Shown: positions 1-7,744 of the stretch, piece after piece
Layout of the letters: each line of letters begins with the position of its first letter
How positions within the stretch are numbered: position 1 is the stretch's first letter
Assembly (NCBI GenBank): GCA_025934545.1
Contig: JAICXV010000005.1
Coordinates: 1-13,351, forward strand
DNA from: Verrucomicrobiia bacterium
GTDB taxonomy: Bacteria; Verrucomicrobiota; Verrucomicrobiia; Limisphaerales; Palsa-1400
Direction: 5' to 3'
Length of the DNA: 13,351 nucleotides
The notes under the pieces: generated by a model
Databases searched by the model: none
The model's input: the letters and a program-made list of their open reading frames with translations, nothing else
What the model was told of the DNA's origin: nothing
Program-made: the position numbers and the translations under genes

Positions 1-1907
1 AACGATTCGACGGGACGAGGCTTTACGAGGTTGAAAATTTCCGGCACATCGCAAACCCGCAATACATTCAAAAGCACCGGCGCATCTTTATCCATGAAAC
101 TTTTCGGCGCATCGTGCGCTATCACGCCCGCGATGTCCGGTTCCAACATGGCCGCACAAGCAGCGAGGACCGCGCCGTTGTTCGCGCCTGCGACAAATAC
201 CGGCGCCTGAAATTTATCGTGAAGATAGCGCGCGGTTGCGATGGTGTCCCAGATCCGACCACTGTCTGCGGTGCGGCCTAATAGCACCATCGAGCGTTCG
301 ACATAGTTTGGCGGATTTTTTTGCGTCCACTTTGTGATTAAGGCCCCCCGTGGAGCGAGCAGGAAGACCGCATCATCTTCCTTTGTTTTTCCCTGAAGCC
401 AATCAACCGGAGTGGGGTGCGCCACATCCGGAACGCCCAGGATAATACGGCTGGGATGGCTGATTCCAGGTCGCAGCTCAATCGCCTGGATTTCGACGGG
501 CGACTCAGTTTCTAACGTCAATTGTGCGATGTCTTTGCCGCTGCGTGTCTTCGTTGGCTCGCGCTCTTTCAATTTCGCGACCGGGACACGTTCCGGAAAA
601 TGGTGAAACGTCAAATTGCGCAACTGTTTGAGCGCATCTTTGCCGGTGACATGGCCAGCCGGCACGAACGTGTCGTGAATATGAGCATTAATCGCATCCT
701 TTGGAATGTCATCGTCCGTTGGAAAAACTCGCAACTGCTCCGGCGGAATCGGGTGAATGGATTCCTTCGGCCCGGTCAACAAATCGACTTCACTGTCCTC
801 AATCGGGCGCGGATCGTTTTTGAAATGCGAATTGAAAAAGCGATAGACCGACTGCCGGATGTCCTCGCGATAAGCGTGCTCGCCAATGCTCACCACGTTT
901 TGCACGTCATCGCTCGCGCCAAACAGACTATAAACACGTTTGAGCCGATTAATGATGCGCTCGTTCGCGTCCATTGGAAAAATCACATCGTGATCGCTAT
1001 TAACAAAGAGGAGCGGGCGCGGCGCGACTAAGGCCGCAATGCGTGTCCACGGCCATTGATACGTATTGTCCATGAACATGCAGTCGCAATGTCCATTGAT
1101 GCAGCGACCGGGGACGTAGGACATCAGGTCTCCCATCCCGCTGACTGGTGCGGCAATTTTCACGCGATCATCCGCAGCCGCAATCCAGAACGAAGCCGCG
1201 CCGCCGCCGCTGATTCCGGTGACGCCCACACGGGCCGGATCCACATCGTTGCGCGAAAGAAGATAATCGATCGCGCGAATGCCGTTCCAACATTCGACTC
1301 CCGCGGGCGTGTAGCCTCGCGAAACCCACCACCACATGTTCGAGTTATAAGTGCCATGATGGACGCCGGCGATTTCACCCAACTGCAACGTGTCGACGAT
1401 CAAACAATTATAACCGTGCCGCGCAAACCACATGCCGTGCGATTGAAACGCCGTTTTGTTTCCATTGCGCCCGCGCGGCGTGTGACCGCACACATACAAA
1501 ACGGTGGGCAACTTGTCGCTGTTCGAGTGCGTGGGCTTATAAAAGTTGCAGGTGACGTAAAGCCCGGGCCGGCTTTGAAAATGCAACATCTCTACCTTGA
1601 AATCCGGCTTGTCGAGCGTCCGCGTGACCGTGGCGTGCAACGCCGTTTTTTCGGGCATTGGCGAGAGCCCGAGCATTTCAAAATATTGCTCGCGAAATTT
1701 TGGCCGACCGCTTTGCCAGTCGGCCGCGGATTTTATATCGCTGGGGAAATCGGCTTCGATTTTTTCCGTTTCCTGTTTGAGGTATGCCTGGATCATTTCG
1801 TCTCCCGGTTCGCCGTGATCGGGTTCACCCAACGGTTGTGAGTGAACGGCAAAACTAAAAACGCACAACGCGCCAAACCGCAGCGAAACAGAAATCAAAC
1901 GTGTCAT
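1..1907 (-). CDS. Secreted acetyl-xylan-esterase-like alpha/beta hydrolase, two-domain (3' end beyond window)
   Basis: The reading frame is open from ATG at 1907 to the left edge (635 codons seen); the stop lies outside the window. Residues 1-24 form a signal peptide (hydrophobic FGALCVFSFAVHS). Domain 1, about residues 60-365, is an alpha/beta hydrolase of the dienelactone-hydrolase/acetyl-xylan-esterase type: nucleophile elbow GISGGG (Ser233), an acid in NSDHD (around Asp305-307) and a likely His344 in GEHAYRED. Family knowledge suggests removal of ester groups from plant or algal polysaccharide outside the cytoplasm; the substrate is not readable. Residues about 470-635 look like a second hydrolase fold whose elbow reads GANNG (574-578), lacking the Ser. 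It follows the metalloprotease gene after 60 bases and may share its transcript. No good ribosome site precedes the ATG; TTG at 1961 is an alternative in-frame start but would put extra residues before the signal peptide. Confidence 0.85.
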   Translation of the reverse strand, partial: MTRLISVSLRFGALCVFSFAVHSQPLGEPDHGEPGDEMIQAYLKQETEKIEADFPSDIKSAADWQSGRPKFREQYFEMLGLSPMPEKTALHATVTRTLDKPDFKVEMLHFQSRPGLYVTCNFYKPTHSNSDKLPTVLYVCGHTPRGRNGNKTAFQSHGMWFARHGYNCLIVDTLQLGEIAGVHHGTYNSNMWWWVSRGYTPAGVECWNGIRAIDYLLSRNDVDPARVGVTGISGGGAASFWIAAADDRVKIAAPVSGMGDLMSYVPGRCINGHCDCMFMDNTYQWPWTRIAALVAPRPLLFVNSDHDVIFPMDANERIINRLKRVYSLFGASDDVQNVVSIGEHAYREDIRQSVYRFFNSHFKNDPRPIEDSEVDLLTGPKESIHPIPPEQLRVFPTDDDIPKDAINAHIHDTFVPAGHVTGKDALKQLRNLTFHHFPERVPVAKLKEREPTKTRSGKDIAQLTLETESPVEIQAIELRPGISHPSRIILGVPDVAHPTPVDWLQGKTKEDDAVFLLAPRGALITKWTQKNPPNYVERSMVLLGRTADSGRIWDTIATARYLHDKFQAPVFVAGANNGAVLAACAAMLEPDIAGVIAHDAPKSFMDKDAPVLLNVLRVCDVPEIFNLVKPRPVES

Positions 1908-1967
1908 GGACAGGAGCGAGCATGGCAGGAAGTCGCGCCGCGCAAAAGCAGGAATGTCCAAAGAGAA

Positions 1968-4900
1968 TTAGTTCCCTTGCAAGAGCACGCTGCCCGATTG
2001 ATTGGTCCCACGAAAATAGCCGCGCGCTTCATTTTGATTCTGCAAAATGACGCCATTGATCGGCGTGAGTACACGTTTCACTGGATCGAGAAAACGACTG
2101 CCGGTCAGCGCTCCGGTCAATTTGTTGAGAATAACAACCACGCCGTTCGTTCCCGTAACCGTCACAGTGTTGTTCGAATTGAGCACGACACTATTGGTGA
2201 TGTCGAAAGGCAGGTTCGCGCCGCGCAACGTCAGCGTTCCATTTGTGAAATTCAGTAAGCGCACACTGTTGCTCGGCGTCACGAATGCCGAGCCGGTCAG
2301 AGGCGAGTTCAACGTAAAGCCATTCGAGTAAAACGCGGTGTGCATTGGCGGTTTAATCCATGTAACCGGTCCACTCGAGTTGACGGTTCCTGTCGAGAAA
2401 AATGCATTCGCGAAAATCAAACCTCTGTTCAAATACAATTGCGCGAACAACGGCCAATCGCCGAATTTGTCGATGTTCACCGTTTGGCTGAACGGCGTGC
2501 CGTCCGCCAGTGTTCCCGTCGCGTGAACGATGCCGCCGTTGTCGACCGTGACGGTGACAACACTGTCGCCGCCCGGAGCCACAGTCGCGTCTGCGTTTCC
2601 GGCGATCGCCACGGTATATTTCCCGGCGAACTCCGTCGCTTTATTCTTGATCGGGTCGAACACATTGCGGCCGAGCCCCAAACCTGCGGACCACGACGCG
2701 TTTGTCACACCTCCTTCGATTGCATCACCGCCGAATTGCAGCGCCATCTCGATCGTGACGCTATTTGTTCGCGCGCGCGGAATTGTCACGACGCTGTTTC
2801 CGTTCAAATCAAAATGGCCGACGAAAGCGAATGCACCGCCATCCAGGTTCATTTTTCCAAGGAAAGAACCGGTCCGCGCCAGCGTCAGTGTGATAAAACC
2901 AGCGCTGCCTTCCCGGACGGCGTCCGCTTCGCGAAATAAACCGCTATAAACACCCGCGACAGGAATGAACGGGTTCGTCACGAAATTCCCCTGCAAAATC
3001 ATGTTCGATTGCATCAGGAAATTCAGCACTGCCGAATTGGAACTGATCGTTCCGCTCCAATTGGAAAACAACCAGTTGTTTGTTGGAACAGCCGTGATGG
3101 TATAGCGCCGGCCAATTTCCAAAAACTTGCCGTTCAACGACGGGACAAATTTGCCGAGCCCATTGGTGATGACCGTCAGTTGATTCGTCACCACATAGAA
3201 AAAGCTGCGCGACACCGGCGCGGAAACTTGTCCACCAAAGCCGACTGTGTGAACCGTGATTGTATTTGTGCCCGGCGTCATCGTGATCGGCACCGACCAA
3301 TTCGCTCCACCGCTCGCCGTCTGCCAACCAGTGCTGCCAGTTGAATTCTGCAATTGATACTCGACGCTTTCAATTTCGACATCGTCGTGAGCAATCCCCG
3401 TGACGTTCGTGTTCGCCGAAAACAAACGCGCGCCGGGCGCGGGCGACGTGATCGCCACCGTCGGCAACTTCATCGGTTGCACCTGCACTTGATCGATCCA
3501 CGCCGCATCTTGTCCCAGGCTGATCGAACCATTCTTGCTGTAGGTCCATTTAACGGTGTGCGTGCCGGAAGGGATGAAGAAAAGTTCCTGCAACCAAACG
3601 CCGCCGCCGCTGTCGCTCCATTGGTCGCCGCCGTCAGAACTAAACGTCAGAAAATCGCCGCCCGGTTCGCTATCGAGAAAACGCCAATATTTCAAACTGG
3701 CCGGCCCATGAACCGTGCCTTGCAGATAAGTTGATTGATTATCGCCGATCGGTGCGCTTTGCGCCGCATCGCTGCCGTCATGCGAAAATCCCGGCTCCCA
3801 AAACCACTTGTTATCACCGCCGGTGGTCCAGTTGATCGTCGGCGCATCCACTGCCTCGCCAAGACTCGGCGGCACGCGAAACGACGTCAGCTTTGCCGCC
3901 GTGTTATTCATCACGAGCGCGTTGTTGTTCGTGCTCGTGCCGAGCGGCACCGGTCCGCTGCCATTGTCGTAGGTCAGGTTTGTGTTGCAGAAGTACGGAA
4001 TGCGCGTTTGGTTCGCCGCCGCCGTCATAATCGTGCTGTGGGTTTGGAGGTCGGGCGATTGAAAAATGTAACCATGACAATACGGAAACAGCAGTGACGA
4101 CTGCGACTGCCCAAATTCATGATCGCATCCGAAATTATGGCCGATTTCGTGAATGGGAATGTAATGGCCGGTCGCAACAACGCGCGCGATCACGTTGTAT
4201 GTATAAATCGTGCCGTTGGGAACCAATTGAAAAGCGAGGCCAGATAAACCGCCCGGTCCCTGTTGATCGACCCACAGCGAAAGAATGTCCGCCTTATATT
4301 TATCGCGCGTCGCCAACGCATCGTCCATGAAACCATCCCCGGGAGTCGCCAGCCGCGTGAGGTCTGTCAGGTAGACGCCCGTTTCGGTGTAACTTGTCAT
4401 CTCCGTGTGAACCAACCGCAATTGCACATTAATCTGGCTGTTATCCAACGCGAACTGTCCCTCCGCCATCGCCAGTTTGATTTCGCTATTAATGGCATCC
4501 GGACTGCCCGCATCGTTCAATGCCGTCGCCGTGTAAACCACCACCACATCCAAAATCGGCTTCGAATTCGTCACGTTCGCAAAAGCTTTCGTTGAAACCG
4601 ATGGTTGCGTTACCGGAACGGCCGAGGACGCAACACCAACAGTATTAAAGACCGGCGTCGGCGGAGTTTTGCCCTGGACACCGCAAACAATCGGCACGTT
4701 CGGATCCGCTTCGGCGATGTAATGCAAATCGGCTCCAGTATTTCCGATTTGGAACAACTCTCCGTCCTTGCGATGAAACGATGCGGCGAACGCCCCATTC
4801 TCCCGCGCCAAAATCATGTAACTCGCCGGCTGGCCGTGCACTGAACATTCGATCGTAAACGAATTGGTATTAGCGGGAAACGTCCGAACTTTATTTACCT

Positions 4901-5132
4901 GCAACGTAAATTGCTGGCCATTCGCGGTGGTAAGCGTGAATTGCGAACCGGGCGTCGTCAATGTGCCCGCCACGCTCGGATTAATCCGCACGAACCGCTG
5001 CGACTTCGTGCCAAAGCGCATTTTAAATTTTGCAGGCGCAGGCGCATCGATTAAGAGGTCGTCGGCAAAGCAGAAAAGCGCGGTAAACAGGAACACAATT
5101 CCTGTGAGCAGGGGCAAACGGATATTCTTCAA
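1968..5132 (-). CDS. Secreted multidomain reprolysin-like metalloprotease
   Basis: A 1054-residue exported zinc endopeptidase of the metzincin clan. Residues 1-23 are a signal peptide and 24-190 a probable propeptide. The catalytic domain, about 191-420, has HEIGHNFGCDHE: zinc ligands His328, His332 and His338, catalytic Glu329, and a Met-turn at Met369 (HSTIMT). Behind it lie beta modules: a jelly-roll/MAM-like stretch (about 430-552), an Ig-like domain (556-648), an InlB-B-repeat-like module (650-720), and C-terminal glycine/asparagine-rich beta repeats (725-1054) of a kind common in large verrucomicrobial exported proteins. No LPxTG or PEP-CTERM sorting signal is seen. The start must be TTG (5132-5130): an in-frame TGA lies only four codons upstream and the next residues form the signal peptide. 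Two ATGs just upstream are out of frame. The role in the cell is inferred: extracellular protein degradation or cell-surface processing. Confidence 0.88.
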   Translation of the reverse strand: MKNIRLPLLTGIVFLFTALFCFADDLLIDAPAPAKFKMRFGTKSQRFVRINPSVAGTLTTPGSQFTLTTANGQQFTLQVNKVRTFPANTNSFTIECSVHGQPASYMILARENGAFAASFHRKDGELFQIGNTGADLHYIAEADPNVPIVCGVQGKTPPTPVFNTVGVASSAVPVTQPSVSTKAFANVTNSKPILDVVVVYTATALNDAGSPDAINSEIKLAMAEGQFALDNSQINVQLRLVHTEMTSYTETGVYLTDLTRLATPGDGFMDDALATRDKYKADILSLWVDQQGPGGLSGLAFQLVPNGTIYTYNVIARVVATGHYIPIHEIGHNFGCDHEFGQSQSSLLFPYCHGYIFQSPDLQTHSTIMTAAANQTRIPYFCNTNLTYDNGSGPVPLGTSTNNNALVMNNTAAKLTSFRVPPSLGEAVDAPTINWTTGGDNKWFWEPGFSHDGSDAAQSAPIGDNQSTYLQGTVHGPASLKYWRFLDSEPGGDFLTFSSDGGDQWSDSGGGVWLQELFFIPSGTHTVKWTYSKNGSISLGQDAAWIDQVQVQPMKLPTVAITSPAPGARLFSANTNVTGIAHDDVEIESVEYQLQNSTGSTGWQTASGGANWSVPITMTPGTNTITVHTVGFGGQVSAPVSRSFFYVVTNQLTVITNGLGKFVPSLNGKFLEIGRRYTITAVPTNNWLFSNWSGTISSNSAVLNFLMQSNMILQGNFVTNPFIPVAGVYSGLFREADAVREGSAGFITLTLARTGSFLGKMNLDGGAFAFVGHFDLNGNSVVTIPRARTNSVTIEMALQFGGDAIEGGVTNASWSAGLGLGRNVFDPIKNKATEFAGKYTVAIAGNADATVAPGGDSVVTVTVDNGGIVHATGTLADGTPFSQTVNIDKFGDWPLFAQLYLNRGLIFANAFFSTGTVNSSGPVTWIKPPMHTAFYSNGFTLNSPLTGSAFVTPSNSVRLLNFTNGTLTLRGANLPFDITNSVVLNSNNTVTVTGTNGVVVILNKLTGALTGSRFLDPVKRVLTPINGVILQNQNEARGYFRGTNQSGSVLLQGN

Positions 5133-5140
5133 GGCATCAT

Positions 5141-5170
5141 ATCATAGTCAGAACGCGGCCTCTGACTCAA
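5141..5170 (-). promoter_or_regulatory. Candidate sigma-70 promoter of the metalloprotease gene
   Basis: On the minus strand TTGAGT (5170-5165) and TATGAT (5146-5141, five of six consensus bases) are 18 bases apart. The -10 box ends only 8 bases before the TTG start codon at 5132, so transcription would begin at or very near the start codon, giving a leaderless or nearly leaderless mRNA. No Shine-Dalgarno sequence is present, which fits. Confidence 0.45.
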
Positions 5171-5187
5171 ACTCCAAATCGGTGCCA

Positions 5188-5216
5188 TTGGCTTTCCTGC
5201 GCGAAGCTGATATTCA
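5188..5216 (+). promoter_or_regulatory. Weak candidate promoter of the D-cysteine desulfhydrase gene
   Basis: TTGGCT (5188-5193) and TATTCA (5211-5216) are separated by 17 bases, and the -10-like box ends 6 bases before ATG 5223. The match is modest, but the geometry is like that of the divergent minus-strand promoter in the same 90-base spacer, and no ribosome site is present. Confidence 0.25.
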
Positions 5217-5222
5217 AAAGCC

Positions 5223-6212
5223 ATGCCGGCCACCGCCAAACTTTCCCGCTGCAAACTGACCCAGTTGCCCACGCCCGTCGAAGAATTGCGCACGCTCTCC
5301 AGCAAACTTGGCGGTCCAAAAATCCTCATCAAACGCGACGATCTCACCGGCCTCGCCCTCGGCGGCAACAAAGTCCGCAAACTCGAATTCCTTCTCGCTG
5401 ACGCCCTCGCGCAAGGTTGCGATACACTCGTCACCCTCGGCGCTGCCCAATCCAATCATTGCCGCCAAACCGCCGCTGCTGCTGCCGCGTGTAGTTTGAA
5501 ATGCGAACTGATTTTGAACGGCAAAAAACCTGAGCTACCGCAAGGCAACCTCTTTCTCGACGAACTTTTCGGCGCAACGATCCATTGGATCGAACGTCCT
5601 CAGCGCGCCGCCAAATCCGCAGAGCTCGTGCAACAACTCAAAACCGCCGGTCGCAAACCGTATCTCATTCCCGTCGGCGGTTCGAACGGCATCGGTGCGC
5701 TTGGTTACGTCACGGCCGTGACGGAATTGATGGAGCAATTGGACAAACGAACGATCAATCGAATCGTGTTCGCGTCCAGTTCCGGCGGCACCCAGGCCGG
5801 CTTGGTCGTCGGCGCGCGCGTTGCTGGATTCAAAGGCGCGGTCACCGGAATCGGCATCGACAAAGACGACCGCGATTTAAACATTTACGAACAGGAACTG
5901 ACCGACATCGCCAATGACTGCGCGACGCGGCTCGGAACAAACGATCGATTCACCCCAAAAGATTTCGAAGTGGTGCGCGGCTATGCCGGCGCGGGTTACG
6001 GGATGGTCGGCGACCTCGAACGCGAAGCTATTCGCCTGCTCGCCCAAACCGAAGGAATCCTCCTCGACCCCGTCTACGCTGGTCGCGCCTTCGGCGCCAT
6101 GCTCGATCTAATTCGCAAAGGCCAAATTGCCAAAAACGAAACCGTGCTGTTCTGGCATACCGGCGGTGCGCCGGCATTGTTTGCTTACGTCAAAGACCTC
6201 ATCGGCTCGTAA
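5223..6212 (+). CDS. dcyD: D-cysteine desulfhydrase family PLP enzyme
   Basis: A 329-residue cytoplasmic fold-type II PLP enzyme; the family breaks D-cysteine down to pyruvate, H2S and ammonia. Visible landmarks: Lys50 in GGNKVRKLE (PLP Schiff base), AAQSNH (74-79), the phosphate-binding SSGGTQAG (186-193), LDPVYAGRAF (281-290) and WHTGGAPALFAY (311-322). The related ACC deaminases read DPVYEGK and HLGG at the last two places; here Ala286 replaces that Glu and Thr313 replaces that Leu, so D-cysteine (or another D-amino acid) is more likely than ACC. Length is normal and no frameshift is seen. The gene is divergent from the metalloprotease gene (90-base spacer). The exact substrate remains inferred. 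Confidence 0.88.
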   Translation: MPATAKLSRCKLTQLPTPVEELRTLSSKLGGPKILIKRDDLTGLALGGNKVRKLEFLLADALAQGCDTLVTLGAAQSNHCRQTAAAAAACSLKCELILNGKKPELPQGNLFLDELFGATIHWIERPQRAAKSAELVQQLKTAGRKPYLIPVGGSNGIGALGYVTAVTELMEQLDKRTINRIVFASSSGGTQAGLVVGARVAGFKGAVTGIGIDKDDRDLNIYEQELTDIANDCATRLGTNDRFTPKDFEVVRGYAGAGYGMVGDLEREAIRLLAQTEGILLDPVYAGRAFGAMLDLIRKGQIAKNETVLFWHTGGAPALFAYVKDLIGS

Positions 6213-6244
6213 ATCGTAAATCAGCGCTTTTAACCTTCCGTTTT

Positions 6245-6263
6245 TTCGCAATATGCGAATAAT
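6245..6263 (+). promoter_or_regulatory. Palindrome overlapping a -10-like box before the zinc-motif gene
   Basis: TTCGCA-ATA-TGCGAA (6245-6259) is a perfect 6-base inverted repeat. AATAAT (6258-6263, five of six -10 consensus bases) overlaps its right end and stops 8 bases before ATG 6272. The -35 region (TTCCGT near 6236) is poor. The arrangement suits an operator inside a promoter, but the T run lies on the wrong side for a plus-strand terminator. Confidence 0.3.
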
Positions 6264-6271
6264 GGCCTTCA

Positions 6272-6886
6272 ATGAACGACTGGAACATCCAATCGCGTTC
6301 CCACGGCTGTCAGGCTTGCCAAAAGGCTTTTGAAGACAAACAGCCTTATCACACTTTGTTGTTTTGGGACAAAGGCGAATACTCACGCCAGGACATCTGC
6401 GACCCCTGCTGGCAACTCCAATACGGTGGCGGCTCAATCGATCGCAAAGGCTTTATTTCATTTTGGAAAGGCGTTTACCAGGCACCGCCTGCTGCGCCGC
6501 AAGATCCAATCCAAAAAGAAAACGCCGAAACACTGTTGCGCAAACTGATCGAATTGAACGATCCCAAACACGGCCCAGCCTGTTTTATTCTGGCCGTTAT
6601 GCTCGAACGCAAGCGTGTCCTCAAAGTGAAGGAGCAGATTAAAAAAGATTCCGGGCGCGTCTTTATCTACGAACATCCGGCCAGTGGCGACATTTTCACC
6701 ATTACCGATCCCAACCTTCAGTTAAACCAACTCGACGAAGTCCAGCGCGACGTGGCGTATCTGATGGAACACGGGTTGAACCCACCGCAAGAGACGGCCG
6801 CCATTGCGGAAATCGCGCCGCCTGCGGACAGTCCCGTAACTGCGCCTGAGGCGCTCACCGATGCCGAACCCGTTGCAACTGCTTGA
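6272..6886 (+). CDS. Small conserved-type protein with two CxxC motifs, upstream of rnc
   Basis: A 204-residue protein with no signal peptide or membrane segment. The N-terminus carries Cys13-x2-Cys16 and Cys43-x2-Cys46, spaced as in a zinc ribbon. The middle (about 80-165) is charged and helical, including LAVMLERKRVLKVKEQ. The last 30 or so residues are low-complexity Ala/Pro/Glu (from about 174) and probably disordered. I do not recognise a characterised function. It sits 47 bases upstream of rnc on the same strand; my recollection is that a gene of this kind accompanies rnc in related genomes, which would suggest an RNA or translation role, but this is inference. Start ATG 6272 has no clear ribosome site; a -10-like box lies 8 bases before it. 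Confidence 0.75.
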   Translation: MNDWNIQSRSHGCQACQKAFEDKQPYHTLLFWDKGEYSRQDICDPCWQLQYGGGSIDRKGFISFWKGVYQAPPAAPQDPIQKENAETLLRKLIELNDPKHGPACFILAVMLERKRVLKVKEQIKKDSGRVFIYEHPASGDIFTITDPNLQLNQLDEVQRDVAYLMEHGLNPPQETAAIAEIAPPADSPVTAPEALTDAEPVATA

Positions 6887-6911
6887 CAGTTTTTCGTGCT
6901 TCGAATTTTAC
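6883..6911 (+). promoter_or_regulatory. Candidate rnc promoter (perfect TTGACA box)
   Basis: TTGACA (6883-6888) overlaps the TGA stop of the zinc-motif gene. At 17 bases spacing the -10 would be TTTTAC (6906-6911), only a partial match. An imperfect direct repeat, GCTTCGAATTTTAC (6898-6911) and GCTTCGAGTTTA (6912-6923), fills the spacer. rnc may thus be transcribed on its own as well as from upstream. Confidence 0.3.
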
Positions 6912-6933
6912 GCTTCGAGTTTAGTTTACTAGC

Positions 6934-7647
6934 GTGTCTGACCTGAACGAGTTTCAGAATATTTTGGAGTATCGCTTCAAGGATGAAGCGCTCCTCACGC
7001 TCGCCTTGACCCATCCGTCCGTCGCGCACGAACTCGGCCGGTCCATTCAACACAATCAACGACTTGAATTTCTGGGCGATGCTGTGCTCGGCCTTGTGTT
7101 GACCCGCGAACTTTACGACAAATTTACCGAAGTCAGCGAAGGCCCGCTCACCAAGGCGCGCGCGCAAATGATCAACCGCCGCACCCTCGCCGAACAGGCC
7201 AAGACGATTCGCCTGCAGGACTTCCTGATTCTGAGCCGCGGCGAAGAAGCCAATCTCGGGCGCAGTCGTGCGTCTGCTTTGGCCGACGCCTTCGAAGCCG
7301 TCATCGGCGCAATCTTTCTCGACGGCGGCTACGACGCCGCCCGCGTCTTCGTCCTCAATTCATTTCGCCAGGCCTTCGGCGAATTGACCTCGATTCCAAC
7401 TCTCGACAATCCAAAGGGCGAGTTGCAGGAAATGCTTCAATCTAAAAGCCCGGAAGCGCCGCAATATCATTTGGCCCAGGCGACCGGTCCCGACCACGAC
7501 CGTGAGTTCGAATGTGTCGTGACGCACTGCGGCGTGGAGTTAGGTCGTGGCAAAGGCAAAAGCAAAAAATCCGCCGAAAGCGAAGCCGCCATCGCCGGCC
7601 TCGCCAAACTGAAAGCCGAAAAAGCCGCCGCCGACCAAGTAGTGTAG
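6934..7647 (+). CDS. rnc: Ribonuclease III
   Basis: Full-length double-stranded RNA endonuclease (237 residues), which processes rRNA precursors and structured transcripts in the cytoplasm. The catalytic domain (about 1-155) holds the signature NQRLEFLGDAVL with Glu45 and Asp49, Glu69 further on, and LADAFEAVIGAIFLDGG with Asp118 and Glu121, all as in active enzymes. The first signature acid of the E. coli enzyme is Gln42 here, a substitution I recall as common. A double-stranded RNA binding domain follows (about 158-228: PKGELQEMLQ ... GKGKSKKSAESEAA). The start is GTG 6934, which gives the usual N-terminus; no Shine-Dalgarno sequence is seen. The stop TAG lies inside the first unit of a tandem hairpin repeat. 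Confidence 0.96.
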   Translation: MSDLNEFQNILEYRFKDEALLTLALTHPSVAHELGRSIQHNQRLEFLGDAVLGLVLTRELYDKFTEVSEGPLTKARAQMINRRTLAEQAKTIRLQDFLILSRGEEANLGRSRASALADAFEAVIGAIFLDGGYDAARVFVLNSFRQAFGELTSIPTLDNPKGELQEMLQSKSPEAPQYHLAQATGPDHDREFECVVTHCGVELGRGKGKSKKSAESEAAIAGLAKLKAEKAAADQVV

Positions 7648-7690
7648 GTCAGGCGTCTCGCCTGAGGTAGAGCCGGGCGTCCCGCGCGGC
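7644..7690. repeat. Two tandem 23-base hairpin units between convergent genes
   Basis: Unit 1 starts GTAG at 7644 and contains TCAGGCG-TCT-CGCCTGA (7649-7665, perfect 7-base arms). Unit 2 starts GTAG at 7667 and contains GCCGGGCG-TCC-CGCGCGGC (7672-7690, 8-base arms with one mismatch). The units share the GTAG lead and a GGCGTCYCGC core. They lie between convergent rnc and the beta-helix gene, where such stems could stop transcription from either side, although no T run follows. They look like REP-type interspersed repeats. Confidence 0.6.
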
Positions 7691-7744
7691 GGCCTCCACT
7701 CAAGTCCAACAAGAAGTCGCAACCCCACCCACGCCTTAAACAGA

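Noticed and set aside
522..1841. Plus-strand open frames of 169 and 261 codons (522-1031, 1056-1841)
   Set aside because: They lie antisense to the esterase, which has clear hydrolase motifs in one unbroken frame; their products are Arg/His-rich and resemble no family.
2340..4097. Several plus-strand frames of 120-200 codons over the metalloprotease
   Set aside because: All are antisense to a continuous 1054-codon gene with zinc-binding motif and ordered domains.
7649..7690. Hairpin pair as a CRISPR array
   Set aside because: Only two imperfect units without unique spacers and no cas genes nearby.
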